Of a stretch of 64,000 bases of DNA, positions 8,214 through 16,942 are shown piece after piece. Each line of letters opens with the position of its first letter. The first letter of the stretch is position 1. Location: positions 46,059-110,058 of the forward strand of contig DASRHP010000012.1 of NCBI GenBank assembly GCA_035650475.1, in the 5' to 3' direction. The notes beneath the pieces were generated by a model. The model was not told the DNA's origin. It did no database searches and was given only the letters and a program-made list of their open reading frames with translations. A program made the translations under genes and the position numbers. Source of the DNA: Candidatus Binataceae bacterium. GTDB taxonomy: Bacteria > Desulfobacterota > Binatia > Binatales > Binataceae.

Positions 8214-8362
8214 ATGGTGTCCGCATCGGAGCTCAAATTCTACTTTATGCATTTCATGCCCTAGGTCTATCTGCCGCAGGATTATCGGGATCACACCCAG
8301 GTACCCTGATGTGGGTCGGCTTTTCCAACGGGTATTACGATCCCGCCAAAGGGCGCGCGCGT
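8214..8362 (+). pseudogene. Decayed 5' fragment of an LLM-class flavin-dependent oxidoreductase gene
   Basis: A start codon with a good ribosome-binding site (AAAGGAG) remains 20 bp after the thiolase gene. The frame reads KFYFMHFMP, then a TAG at 8262-8264 where the family has Tyr, then VYLPQDYRDH. After a TGA at 8307 the homology resumes in another frame as MWVGFSNGYYDPAKG (from 8309). Joined, these pieces resemble the N-terminus of luciferase-like monooxygenases of the FHLMPY..LP.DF type. The rest of the gene is gone; at 8363 the stop of the opposite-strand gene begins. This suggests that the operon once ended with a flavin monooxygenase. Confidence 0.6.
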
Positions 8363-8929
8363 CTAAAGGCCGCCCAGCGCTCCCGCCACCTTGTCGACGA
8401 ATACCGAGTACAACGAATACTCGAAGGCGAACGCCGCCGTCGCAAGGATCAACACTGCCAGCCCGACGACCAGCAGCGCGCCCGTCCTTGCGCGCGGGAT
8501 GTGTTCCAGTTGCCCGGGCAGCGCTTTGACGATGAGCGCGATGTCCTCGTACATCGGGCGGTAGGCGTCGCGGACCTCGGTAATCATTCGGCCGCGGATC
8601 TCGCCCGGGTTCGCAGCATTCTCGCCCGAGAAATTGAGGATCTCCTCGAACTGATTGAGCGCCTGCTCGGCGTCGTCGGCGACAATCTTGAGGTACTCCG
8701 ACGGGATCTGGCGCAGGTCCTGCCCGGCCAGTTGATGGAATAACTCCAGCGTGCGCTCGAAGTAGGGCAGGCCGCCGCGGAAGCTCTGTGTGGAGCGCGG
8801 CGGATGCACAAGGTCTTTCGGCTTGAGCGCCGCCAGCCGCGCCAGCGCGCGGTCCAGCCGCCTGCGCGTCGCCCGCTCGGCGTCGACCACTTCGGAACTC
8901 GGACTGTTGCTTTCGGAGGTGTCGATCAT
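8363..8929 (-). CDS. Hypothetical protein with C-terminal membrane helix
   Basis: A 188-aa protein from ATG 8929. The N-terminal 25 residues are Ser/Glu-rich, followed by a helical, charged region (RRRLDRALARLAALK) that may form coiled coils. A single hydrophobic helix, GALLVVGLAVLILATAAFAF (about residues 150-169), leaves a short hydrophobic tail. It is probably a C-tail-anchored or single-pass inner-membrane protein. No family recognised. It is divergent from the formamidase gene across about 205 bp. The frame is open further upstream, but the extension is low-complexity and lacks family signals. Confidence 0.6.
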   Translation of the reverse strand: MIDTSESNSPSSEVVDAERATRRRLDRALARLAALKPKDLVHPPRSTQSFRGGLPYFERTLELFHQLAGQDLRQIPSEYLKIVADDAEQALNQFEEILNFSGENAANPGEIRGRMITEVRDAYRPMYEDIALIVKALPGQLEHIPRARTGALLVVGLAVLILATAAFAFEYSLYSVFVDKVAGALGGL

Positions 8930-9134
8930 GGCGGAGGCCTCGTCAGGGATAGGGGGGTGGTTTCTCGAGTCATCAGCAATGCACTTAAGATGCCAGCCCA
9001 CTGCCCTGATTTGCTTAGGCGAGCGCTGATACGCCGGACGGCCGATTGCTCCCTTCGGAGCCAAACTCGCCTTTTCGCTCTTGGAATCGCGCCGCCAAAT
9101 GCTACGGTTGGCGCGCAGGAGGCGACATTGGGCG

Positions 9135-10241
9135 ATGAAGAGCATCAACCTTGACTACGGCCTGCGCTGCGCCGACGAGCCCGCCAAGAACCACAACCGC
9201 TGGCATCACGCGATCGCGCCCGCCCTCGAAGCCGAGCCGGGCGAGGAGGTCGAACTGGAAACCCGTGACGCCCTCGACGGCCAGGTCACGGCAGCCAGCA
9301 AGGCCGAGGATCTGCTGCGGCTCGATATGAATGTGGTCCATCCGCTGACCGGCCCGGTGTACGTCAAGGGCGCGCAGCCGGGCGATCTGCTCGAAGTCGA
9401 GATCGTCGAAGTCAGGCCCGCCGCCTTCGGCTTCACGGTGCAGATTCCGGGCTTCGGCTTCCTGCGCGACGAGTTTCCCGATCCTTACGTCGTCAAGTGG
9501 AAGATCGCCGAAGGATGGGCGACCTCCGACGACCTGCCCGGCGTACGTATCCCCGACGGCTCCTTCATGGGGACGATCGGCGTGGCGCCGTCCGAGGAGT
9601 TGCGCCGCGCGATGCTGCGGCGGGAGGAGGCGTTGCGCGAACGGGGCGGCTTCGTCCTGCCGCCGGAGCGCACGGGCGCGGTGCCCGCGCGCGAGCCGAT
9701 AGCCTCGCAGGGGCTGCGCACGATCCCGCCGCGCGAGAACGGCGGCAATCTCGACATCAAGCAGCTCAGCGCGGGCGCGCGCCTCTTGCTGCCGGTGTTC
9801 GTGCCGGGTGCGTTGTTCTCGGTCGGCGACGCGCATTTCGCTCAGGGCGACGGCGAGGCCTGCGGCACGGCGATCGAGATGCGCGCCGCGATCATGGTCA
9901 AGTTCGCGCTGCGCCGGGGCGAGGCCGCGCGCCGCGGAATCCGCTTTCCGCGCTTCGAGCGCGACAGCTACTTCGGGCCGCCCGAGCTGGCGGCGCCGCG
10001 ACGCTTCGTTGCCACCACCGGAATGTGCGTGCGCGACGGCGTCAACGAGTCGGAGAACGCGACGCTTGCCGCGCACGCCGCGCTGATGAACATGGTCGGG
10101 CTGCTGATGGAACGCGGATGGACGCGGCAACAGGCCTATGCGATTTGCAGCGTGGCGGCCGACCTGCGCCTGAGCGAGGTCGTTGACGTGCCGAACTTCG
10201 TGGTGTCGGCGCTCCTGCCGCTGGACATTTTCGAGGAATAG
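9135..10241 (+). CDS. fmdA: Acetamidase/formamidase family protein
   Basis: A 368-aa FmdA/AmdA-family amidase that hydrolyses short amides such as formamide or acetamide to ammonia and the acid. Recognisable blocks are NHNRWHHAIAPALEAEPGEEV, VHPLTGPVYVKGAQPGDLLEV, GFGFLRDEF, ENGGNLDIKQL, VPGALFSVGDAHFAQGDGE and the late VDVPNFVVSALLPLDIF. Length and block order match the family. ATG 9135 is preceded by GGAGGCG. The gene stands alone and converges on the methyltransferase gene downstream. A role in nitrogen acquisition is likely; the exact amide is not determined. Confidence 0.85.
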   Translation: MKSINLDYGLRCADEPAKNHNRWHHAIAPALEAEPGEEVELETRDALDGQVTAASKAEDLLRLDMNVVHPLTGPVYVKGAQPGDLLEVEIVEVRPAAFGFTVQIPGFGFLRDEFPDPYVVKWKIAEGWATSDDLPGVRIPDGSFMGTIGVAPSEELRRAMLRREEALRERGGFVLPPERTGAVPAREPIASQGLRTIPPRENGGNLDIKQLSAGARLLLPVFVPGALFSVGDAHFAQGDGEACGTAIEMRAAIMVKFALRRGEAARRGIRFPRFERDSYFGPPELAAPRRFVATTGMCVRDGVNESENATLAAHAALMNMVGLLMERGWTRQQAYAICSVAADLRLSEVVDVPNFVVSALLPLDIFEE

Positions 10242-10254
10242 CGCGGCCCGCGCT

Positions 10255-11142
10255 TCAGCGGCTCGCAGCTCGGCGGGCGTCTGAACACGGTACCACTTTG
10301 AGATTCATCTCGGGCTTGCGAATCAGTCCCAGCCGCCGCAGAAGGTAGCGATAGCGCCAGCGCCGATGCCGCGCCAGCACGCGCGAGCGCGCCCTGAGGA
10401 ACTTCTCGCCAAATCGCTGTTGGTCGCGCGCCACCGGCTCGACCACGTATGCCCGGAGCAACGGCTGCTCGCCTGTGCCCGCGGGGTATTCGCTGTGAAA
10501 CCGGTAGCCCAGATGTCGTTCGGCAAATGCGCATACGCGCTTGATGTCGTCGAACCATACGTCGTCAAGCACGACGATTGCGCCTGGCTTCAACAGCGGA
10601 TGGAGCAGCCACAGATCGCAGAAGACATTTGAGTAGTGATGGCCGCCGTCGACGAAGGCGAAATCGAAGGTTCTCCCAACCAGTTCCGACAGCGCGGCGA
10701 TCGAGGTCTGCGCGCGGAACTCGATTGCGGGTTCCGCTCCCGCGCGCCGGATCGCCAGCAGCGCCGCGTTGCGGTAGCGGGCGCCCTGAAGGGGATCGAT
10801 GACGACGTGGGGCCGGAAGTGGCGTTTTCCCTCGGCCAGCACGCTCAGGATCGCCAGCGTTGACATTCCCCACGCCATCCCGATTTCCAGCGTTGCTGCG
10901 GGCGCGGCCGCCGCGCCCGCGGCTTCAAGAAAGGCCGCGCGTTCGGGAGTCACGCTGTCGGGGAAAATTTCATAGCATCGGCCATCGTGGCCTTCGACAT
11001 ATCCCTGCGAGTAGGCTCGACGGATCTGCTCGCGCAGCGCGCCGGCAAGCGCGGGCCCCGGTGCGATCAACCCCGCTTGCGGGCGCGTGTCGCCGCTTGC
11101 CTCTACCGACAGGCCGTCCACAGGTTTCATCGCGGCTGCCAT
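10255..11142 (-). CDS. Class I SAM-dependent methyltransferase
   Basis: A 295-aa protein with a Rossmann-type methyltransferase fold of the Methyltransf_24 kind. Visible motifs are TLEIGMAWGMSTLAIL (SAM-binding loop), HVVIDPLQGARYRNAAL (acidic ribose-binding Asp), DFAFVDGGHHYSNVFCDL and PGAIVVLDDVWFDD. The start is placed at ATG 11142 (MAAAMKPVDG); ATG 11130 is also possible. The C-terminal 60 residues are basic. Substrate unknown: family members act on sugars, lipids or phenolics. It converges on the formamidase gene and is divergent from the aldo/keto reductase. Confidence 0.72.
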   Translation of the reverse strand: MAAAMKPVDGLSVEASGDTRPQAGLIAPGPALAGALREQIRRAYSQGYVEGHDGRCYEIFPDSVTPERAAFLEAAGAAAAPAATLEIGMAWGMSTLAILSVLAEGKRHFRPHVVIDPLQGARYRNAALLAIRRAGAEPAIEFRAQTSIAALSELVGRTFDFAFVDGGHHYSNVFCDLWLLHPLLKPGAIVVLDDVWFDDIKRVCAFAERHLGYRFHSEYPAGTGEQPLLRAYVVEPVARDQQRFGEKFLRARSRVLARHRRWRYRYLLRRLGLIRKPEMNLKVVPCSDARRAASR

Positions 11143-11372
11143 GATACATGCGCGACGGCATGCATTGCCAAGCGACGAACGCGGTCTCGATCGCCGCCGC
11201 GCCTGCGCTTTGGCGAAGCGCAACTCCACCTGCGGTTGGCGTTGCTTACGCACACGGAAGTTGTCGGCGATCGCCGCAGCCGTTGGCGGACGCGGTGATG
11301 CCGATGCACAATGAACAGGCCGCCGGCCATGGTTGAAAACTCGCCGCCGGCCGCGCGAAAGAGGGCCGCATC

Positions 11373-12314
11373 GTGGAATATCGTTCGCTGGGAAACTCCG
11401 GGCTCAAAGTTTCGGTCGTCGGTTTGGGATGCAACAACTTCGGCGCGCGCTGCGACGCCGAGCGCACCCGCGCCATCGTCCATCGCGCGCTCGACGAAGG
11501 CGTCACGTTTTTCGACACCGCCGACATGTACGGCAACCGCGGCGGCTCCGAGGAGCTGCTCGGAAGATCGCTGGGCAGCCGGCGCTCCGAGGTCGTCGTC
11601 GCGAGCAAGTTCGGCTGGGAGATGGGCGACGGACCGTACCTGCGCGGCGCCTCCCGCCGCTATGTGATGCGGGCGTGCGAGGCGAGCCTGCGCCGGCTCG
11701 GCACCGACTATATCGACCTCTACCAGCTCCACAAGTTCGACTCCGAGACGCCCCAGGAGGAGACGCTCGAAGCGCTCGCCGACCTCGTCCATGCGGGCAA
11801 GGTGCGCTACATCGGGTGCAGCAACTTCGCCGCCTGGCAGCTCGCCGAGGCGCTCGGGATCTCGCGCGAACGCGGACTGCCCGCCTACATCTCGGCGCAG
11901 AACGAGTACAGCCTGCTCGAGCGCCGTATCGAGAGCGAGCTAATCCCGGCCTGCCGTCACTTCAACGTGGGCATCCTGCCGTTCTTTCCCCTGGCGAGCG
12001 GCTTCCTGACTGGCAAGTACCGCCAGGGCGCCGAGCCGCCCAAGGGCACGCGGATGGCCTCGATGCAGGCGATCGCGACGCGCACGCTGACCGAGGGAAA
12101 TTTCGCTATCCTCGCCCGGCTGGAGGAGTTCGTGCGCCGGTGCGGCCATACCCTGGTCGAGCTCGCGATGTCGTGGCTGGCGATGCAGCCGCAGGTCTCC
12201 AGCGTGATCGCCGGCGCCACCAGCCCCGAGCAGCTCAGCGAGAACGTCAGAGCGGTGCAGTGGAGACTGAGCGCCGAGGAGCTTGCCGAAGTGGACAAGC
12301 TCACCCGCCGCTAA
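11373..12314 (+). CDS. Aldo/keto reductase
   Basis: A 313-aa NADPH-dependent aldo/keto reductase. The full catalytic tetrad is visible: Asp48 (FFDTADMYG), Tyr53, Lys79 (VASKFG) and His120 (YQLHKFD). GATSPEQLSENVRAVQW near the C-terminus is the usual nucleotide-binding region. It begins at GTG 11373 with AAAGAGGG upstream; no in-frame ATG gives a better N-terminus. The family reduces aldehydes and ketones broadly, so no substrate can be named. It converges on gluconokinase with a 15-bp gap. Confidence 0.85.
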   Translation: MEYRSLGNSGLKVSVVGLGCNNFGARCDAERTRAIVHRALDEGVTFFDTADMYGNRGGSEELLGRSLGSRRSEVVVASKFGWEMGDGPYLRGASRRYVMRACEASLRRLGTDYIDLYQLHKFDSETPQEETLEALADLVHAGKVRYIGCSNFAAWQLAEALGISRERGLPAYISAQNEYSLLERRIESELIPACRHFNVGILPFFPLASGFLTGKYRQGAEPPKGTRMASMQAIATRTLTEGNFAILARLEEFVRRCGHTLVELAMSWLAMQPQVSSVIAGATSPEQLSENVRAVQWRLSAEELAEVDKLTRR

Positions 12315-12329
12315 GCGGAAGCCCCGGGC

Positions 12330-12815
12330 TTAGAGGCCGAAGCCGGTTCGGATCGCATCAGCCACCCGCTCGGGCGCCGCCGTCGCGTCCACCGTCAGCG
12401 CGTCGGCCGGCTCCTCCAGGATGGTGAACTGGCTGGCGAGCAGATGCGGGTCAAAGAAGTGGCCCGTGCGACGCGCAAGGCGCTCGGCAAGCTGTTCGCG
12501 TGACACTTTGAGAAAGACCAGCCTGACCCGCCTCGGATCGGCGACGATCTCATTGCGATAAGCCCGTTTGAGCGCCGAGCACGCGACGATCGCGTTGCGC
12601 CCTTCGGCAAGACATCGCTTGACCAGCGAATGCACGGCGCGCAGCCACGGGCGGCGATCCTCGTCGGTCAACGCGACGCCGGCGCGCATTTTTTCCTTGT
12701 TGCACGCGGGGTGGAGGTCGTCGGCGTCATGAAACTCCCATCCGAGCCGCGCGGCCAGGATGCGTCCGACCGTCGTTTTACCGGCGCCCGCAACTCCGGT
12801 GAGGATTATCACCAT
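12330..12815 (-). CDS. gntK: Gluconokinase
   Basis: A 161-aa carbohydrate kinase of the GntK type, phosphorylating D-gluconate to 6-phosphogluconate. The P-loop is GVAGAGKTT at residues 7-15. It is followed by the family-typical DADDLHPACNKEKMRAGVALTDEDR, WLRAV, VACSALKRAYR, VFLKVS and GHFFDPHLLASQF segments. Length is normal for the family. No gluconate transporter or dehydrogenase lies beside it; the MFS carrier just upstream on the same strand (55-bp gap) could be co-transcribed. Confidence 0.9.
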   Translation of the reverse strand: MVIILTGVAGAGKTTVGRILAARLGWEFHDADDLHPACNKEKMRAGVALTDEDRRPWLRAVHSLVKRCLAEGRNAIVACSALKRAYRNEIVADPRRVRLVFLKVSREQLAERLARRTGHFFDPHLLASQFTILEEPADALTVDATAAPERVADAIRTGFGL

Positions 12816-12870
12816 CGCCGTGATTCATAGCGCGCCGGCGCCGCGCGTGCAGCGAGGCGCTGCGCCGCGC

Positions 12871-14088
12871 TCAGTCGGCCTCGGCCAGCGCCTGCTTTGC
12901 GGTCTCCGCTCGGGTCGCTGCTCCCCGAGGCCTGAGCGCCAGTAATATCAGCAGGCCGATGAGCGTCGTTCCGATCGTGAACAGGATTCCCAGCCGGTAG
13001 CTCGAAGTGTAGTCGATAATCGCGCCGACGATCGGCGGCCCGGTGAGCTGGGTGAGCGCACTGCTGGTGTACAGCGTTCCCAGCACGGTTCCCATCCCGC
13101 CGATCCCGAATAGCTCAGCGACCACCGCCGGCGTCAGCGCGACGTACCCGCCGTAGGTCCCGCCCACCGCGAGCGCGAACAGCACCATCATCGAGTAGGT
13201 GCGCCCGGCGCCAAGCCAGATCAAGTACGACATTCCCAGCGCGAGCACCATCGCCTGGTACAAGCGGATAAGTCCGACCCGATCGGCGAGCGTGCCCAAT
13301 CCGACGCGCCCGATCATGCTGGTCAGCCCGATGAAGCTGATGAGCGAGGCGGCAACCACTTCGCTCAGCCCCTGGTCGCGCGCGTACACCGGCAGAAAAA
13401 CGAATGGAATCGCCGTTGCGACGTTGGTCAGCGCCGAACCGATATAGAGCACGATGAAGTTCGGCTCGCGGATGAAGCGCCTGATTTGCGGGCGCGCGAT
13501 GTGCTGCGGGCCGGCGGGCGGCCGTTTCGACAGCGCCGCGCACACCATCAGCAGCACGGTCGTCGCGGCGCCCAGCACCGCGTACGAGTTGCGCCATCCG
13601 ATATGCTCGATGAGCTCGCCCGACACCGGCGGAATCGCAAGCGTGCCGGCGCCGATGCCCGACACCGCCACGCCGAGCGCGGTGTTGCGGCGCCGGTAGA
13701 ACCAGCCGGCGACCACCGCGAGCAGCGGCACGTAGCAGCATGACACGCCGATACCGACGCCGAGCCCGTAGCTGACATAGGCGTACCACAGCGCAGGGAT
13801 TCGCGAGGTCAGGAACAACCCGGTGCCCATCACGATCGCGCCGGTGGCGACCACCGGACGCGGGCCGAAGCGGTCGGTCAGGTAGCCGGTCAGCGGCCCC
13901 AGCAAAAAGTACAGGCAGGAAGTGATCGCGAAGATCGCCGAGGTTGCCTCGCGCGTGGCGCCGAACTCCGCCGCCATCGGTTTGAAGAACGCGCCGAAGC
14001 TGTAGGCGACGCCGAACAGCGTGAAGCACGACAGGAAGCCGGCGGCGACCGTTACCCATGCGCGCGGCGAGTCGAGCTGATCAGACAT
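12871..14088 (-). CDS. MFS transporter, OFA/monocarboxylate-like
   Basis: A 405-aa major facilitator with twelve predicted membrane segments. The N-terminal half has GVAYSFGAFFKPMAAEFGATR and the loop motif GYLTDRFGPRPVV. The architecture with GIGAGTLAIPP and long N-half loops resembles oxalate:formate antiporter and monocarboxylate carriers. It probably carries a small organic acid across the inner membrane. It lies 55 bp upstream of gntK on the same strand, which makes a sugar-acid substrate possible but unproven. ATG 14088 fits the hydrophilic N-terminus. Confidence 0.8.
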   Translation of the reverse strand: MSDQLDSPRAWVTVAAGFLSCFTLFGVAYSFGAFFKPMAAEFGATREATSAIFAITSCLYFLLGPLTGYLTDRFGPRPVVATGAIVMGTGLFLTSRIPALWYAYVSYGLGVGIGVSCCYVPLLAVVAGWFYRRRNTALGVAVSGIGAGTLAIPPVSGELIEHIGWRNSYAVLGAATTVLLMVCAALSKRPPAGPQHIARPQIRRFIREPNFIVLYIGSALTNVATAIPFVFLPVYARDQGLSEVVAASLISFIGLTSMIGRVGLGTLADRVGLIRLYQAMVLALGMSYLIWLGAGRTYSMMVLFALAVGGTYGGYVALTPAVVAELFGIGGMGTVLGTLYTSSALTQLTGPPIVGAIIDYTSSYRLGILFTIGTTLIGLLILLALRPRGAATRAETAKQALAEAD

Positions 14089-14223
14089 GCGGCGTCACTA
14101 TAGGCGATGCGGGATCGGCTTGCGAGAAAAGCCGCGCGCCGTCTTTCCAGGACGTCTGCTTATTGAGCGAATCGCGCATCCTTGCGCAGCAGCGACGCGC
14201 GGCAGTGACAAAAGCCGCCGCGG

Positions 14224-14266
14224 AAAAATCGAAGGGGGCGGGACCCTGGCGGGCCGCCCCCTTCGA
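14224..14266 (-). terminator. Rho-independent terminator of the LLM flavoprotein gene
   Basis: Perfect 13-bp arms, TCGAAGGGGGCGG at 14229-14241 and its complement at 14254-14266, surround a 12-nt loop. Read on the minus strand, the stem is followed at once by a run of five T (14228-14224). It lies 25 bp after the stop of the flavin oxidoreductase gene at 14291 and upstream of the MFS gene, so it separates the two transcription units. Confidence 0.85.
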
Positions 14267-14290
14267 AGTCAGGACGTTTGCGCCGCGCGC

Positions 14291-15415
14291 TCAGGCCGCT
14301 TGGGCGCTCGAGCTGGCGAGGGCCAGCGGCGCGGGCTCCGGCAGCGGCGCGGTCTTCCATTTCTTGAGCTCGGGCATCACGTACTCGGCGAAGCACTTCA
14401 TGTTGCGTTCGGCCTCGTCGAACGGCATCCCGGCGTAGCTGAGGTTGGCCATGATGCCGTTCATGTCCACCACCTCGCGCATGTAGGCGAGCTTCTCGAG
14501 CACCTGCTCGGGCGTGCCGAACGGCATCAGGCTGGCGAAGCTCTTGGCCGCGCCCTCCATCCCGTGGCGCGCGATGTACTTGCCGATGCCGCTGTAGAAC
14601 TCGTAACTCTTGTGCTGGCCGAACCGCTCCGAGGTCATCTCGTAATGCTTCATCGCCGTGTAGTAGTAGTCGGTGATGTACTTCATCCCGAGCTCCTCGG
14701 CGCGCCGGCGATCCTTGTCCACGAAGAAGAAGCCGCCGCACAGCGGACGCGGCGGTTCGGTGCCGCCGTTAACCTCGCGCCAGACGTTGTGGTAAACCTC
14801 GAAGTCCTTTTTCACCGCGTCCCACGGCTTCTGCGGGATGATCAGGATCCCGGCGCCCAGACGCGCCATGATCGGCATCGACTCCGGCGACACCGCCGCC
14901 GCGTAGGTGCGGCCGCGGAACGAGCGCGCGGGCAAGGGGCGGATTTCGCGCCGCGGCTGATTGGTGTGGCGCCCGCCCTCCATGTAGCCTTTCTCGAGCG
15001 CGTTGAGGATCAGCTCGGCGTACTCGACGAACAGCGCGCGCCCCTCGTTCTGGTCGAGGCGGAAGCCCTCGTACTCGATCCGCGCCAGGCCGCGGCCGAG
15101 GCCGAGGATGAAGCGGCCGTTGGAGAGATGGTCGAGCACCGAGATCTGTTCGGCGACCCGGATCGGATCGTGCCACGGCAGGACCACGACCATCGAGCCG
15201 AGCTTGGCGGTTTTGGTGCGCCCGGCCATGTAGGTCAGAAACTGCAGCACGTCCGGACACATCGTGTAGTCGTCGAAGTGATGCTCGACCGACCACACCG
15301 AGTCGAAGCCGAGCGGCTCGGCCATCTCGGCCATCCGCACCTCGTAATGGTAAACCTCGGCGTCGGAGCGGGCGTTGTTGGGATTTTGGAAGGCGACTCC
15401 GTAGCCTATATGCAT
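14291..15415 (-). CDS. LLM-class flavin-dependent oxidoreductase
   Basis: A 374-aa luciferase-like TIM-barrel protein using reduced FMN or F420. The N-terminus MHIGYGVAFQNPNN is followed by LGFDSVWSVEHHFDDY, GSMVVVLPWHDPIRVAEQI and DHLSNGRFILGLGRG, all family hallmarks. GTPEQVLEKL near the C-terminus is the usual LLM helix. ATG 15415 has a strong GGAGGATG-type ribosome-binding site; the open frame upstream is GC-driven. Such proteins act as monooxygenases in catabolism of alkanes, terpenes or xenobiotics; substrate unknown. The gene is monocistronic, with a terminator after it. Confidence 0.85.
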   Translation of the reverse strand: MHIGYGVAFQNPNNARSDAEVYHYEVRMAEMAEPLGFDSVWSVEHHFDDYTMCPDVLQFLTYMAGRTKTAKLGSMVVVLPWHDPIRVAEQISVLDHLSNGRFILGLGRGLARIEYEGFRLDQNEGRALFVEYAELILNALEKGYMEGGRHTNQPRREIRPLPARSFRGRTYAAAVSPESMPIMARLGAGILIIPQKPWDAVKKDFEVYHNVWREVNGGTEPPRPLCGGFFFVDKDRRRAEELGMKYITDYYYTAMKHYEMTSERFGQHKSYEFYSGIGKYIARHGMEGAAKSFASLMPFGTPEQVLEKLAYMREVVDMNGIMANLSYAGMPFDEAERNMKCFAEYVMPELKKWKTAPLPEPAPLALASSSAQAA

Positions 15416-15598
15416 GACATCCTCCTGCGCGATGACGCCGTTGTATGAGATTTGCGGCCGTCGCGCGCCGGGTATGGCCGGTCGTGCCATCTCGGGCCGC
15501 GGCGTCGATTCTCTTTTAGCCCAGCCCCGCCCCTCTTTCCAGCGCGGCGGGCGGCCCGTCAGGCGCGTGCGGCAGCGTCCGCCGCGAGGGGGAAACCG

Positions 15599-16282
15599 AT
15601 GCTCGGCCTTAAGCTCGCCCTCGCCGTAATCATCGAGTTCGCCGTCTTCGCCGGCCTGCTGTTCGGTCCCGCGGGCACGCTTCGATGGTGGCGCGCGTGG
15701 CTGCTGCTGGGCGTGTTCTTCGGATGCGCCGCGGCGACGCTCGGCTGGGTTCTGCGCGACAGAACGGACCTGCTCAACGAGCGGCTGAGGCTGCCATTCC
15801 AAGCGGGGCAACCGCGGGCGGACAAAATCCTGATGCCGATTCTGCTTGTGGCGTTCGTCGGATGGCTCGTCTTCATCCCGCTCGATGTCTTTCGCTTTCG
15901 GTTACTCGGCCGGCCGGGCCCGCTCGTCTCATCGCTGGGGCTGGTGCTGGTGTTCGTCGGATGGTGGCTCGAGGCGCTCGCGATGCGGGAGAATCCGTTC
16001 GCGATCGCGGTCGTGCGCCATCAGCCCGAACGGCATCAGACGGTGATCGACAGCGGCATCTATGGCGTGGTGCGGCATCCGATGTACGCGGGCGCGATTC
16101 CGCTGTTCGTGGGGATGGCGCTGTGGCTGGAGTCGTACGCGGGCGTAGTCCTCGCCGCGGTGCCGAGCGCCGTGCTGGTGGTGCGGACGCTGATCGAGGA
16201 GCGCCTGCTGCGGCGCGAGCTGCAAGGCTACGCCGCCTACGCCGAACGCGTCCGCTACCGGCTGATCCCGCTGGTCTGGTGA
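15599..16282 (+). CDS. Isoprenylcysteine carboxyl methyltransferase-like (ICMT/PEMT) membrane protein
   Basis: A 227-aa integral membrane methyltransferase-like protein. There are five or six hydrophobic segments, followed by the SAM-binding signature GIYGVVRHPMYAGAIPLFVG and a C-terminal EERLLRRELQGYAAYAERVRYRLIP, the RHPxY...E(E) layout of ICMT-family enzymes. Bacterial members methylate lipids or small molecules, or are uncharacterised. It starts at ATG 15599 with GAGGGGG upstream and is divergent from the LLM oxidoreductase. Substrate unknown. Confidence 0.75.
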   Translation: MLGLKLALAVIIEFAVFAGLLFGPAGTLRWWRAWLLLGVFFGCAAATLGWVLRDRTDLLNERLRLPFQAGQPRADKILMPILLVAFVGWLVFIPLDVFRFRLLGRPGPLVSSLGLVLVFVGWWLEALAMRENPFAIAVVRHQPERHQTVIDSGIYGVVRHPMYAGAIPLFVGMALWLESYAGVVLAAVPSAVLVVRTLIEERLLRRELQGYAAYAERVRYRLIPLVW

Positions 16283-16477
16283 GTGGACAACCGGTGCGGC
16301 CGCCGGCGTCGAGAGCCCATGCGCACCACCCCGCGCTCCGCAATGCATCGTCGCCCCGACTAGCCCCGGTTATTCAGGCTGATCGAGGGTTTATCGCGGC
16401 ATCGCGGCCGGTGACGGGCAACTCCTTCGCGCATCCCCGCAACAAGCCCCAAGACCTTCATTCCAGTCAGGAATTCT

Positions 16478-16563
16478 TGGTGCCGAGGGCGGGACTTGAA
16501 CCCGCATGTGGTTGCCCACGGAGGATTTTGAGTCCTCTGCGTCTGCCGTTTCGCCACCTCGGC
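16478..16563 (-). tRNA. tRNA-Leu (CAA)
   Basis: Read on the minus strand, the 7-bp acceptor stem GCCGAGG pairs with CCTCGGC. The anticodon stem GAGGA/TCCTC encloses the loop CTCAAAA, giving anticodon CAA for the Leu codon UUG. The T arm GCGGGTTCAAGTCCCGC is present. A long variable arm, as expected for Leu, accounts for the length. The 3' CCA is encoded at 16480-16478. Confidence 0.93.
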
Positions 16564-16606
16564 ACCGCGCGCGCCGCAGCCCGGCGCGCTGCGAGCGGCA
16601 GGGCCG

Positions 16607-16636
16607 ATCTTGCCAGAGCCGGGCGCGCGCTCTCAA
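16607..16636 (-). promoter_or_regulatory. Weak candidate promoter of tRNA-Leu
   Basis: On the minus strand, TTGAGA (16636-16631) and CAAGAT (16612-16607) are separated by 18 nt and lie about 44 nt before the tRNA. The -35 match is good and the -10 match is poor, so this is a tentative call. Confidence 0.25.
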
Positions 16637-16684
16637 GCGATGATACAGGCGTTGCGACGACGGCGAACGGCCCTACGAGGGAGG

Positions 16685-16942
16685 TCAGCGGCGGCGCAGA
16701 CGCTCGACCAGACGCGCGATCGCGCGCACGCTCTCGAAATGCTCGGGCAGCACCTGGTCGTCTGGAATCGCGACGTCGAAAGTGGCCTCACAGAAGGCCA
16801 CTGTGCGCGCGATCGCGATCGAGTCGTACGCTTTGCGCCCGAGCAGCAAATCGTCGGCGCCGAGCTCGGCTACGTCCGACCCGTTGAAGATCTGCCCAAC
16901 GAGGAAGCTGCGAATCGCGCTTTCCAGCGGGCCGCGCTTCAT
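16685..16942 (-). CDS. Acyl carrier protein
   Basis: An 85-aa four-helix carrier protein. The phosphopantetheine site is Asp40-Ser41 in YDSIAIARTVAFCEATFDVAIPD, giving the DS dipeptide at the start of helix II and an acidic following region. It differs from fatty-acid-synthesis ACP (no DSLD consensus, Arg-rich C-terminus), so it is probably a dedicated carrier. The start overlaps the ligase stop by 4 bp (ATGA). With the ligase upstream it forms an activation and loading pair: the ligase adenylates an acid and may pass it to Ser41. Confidence 0.78.
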   Translation of the reverse strand: MKRGPLESAIRSFLVGQIFNGSDVAELGADDLLLGRKAYDSIAIARTVAFCEATFDVAIPDDQVLPEHFESVRAIARLVERLRRR

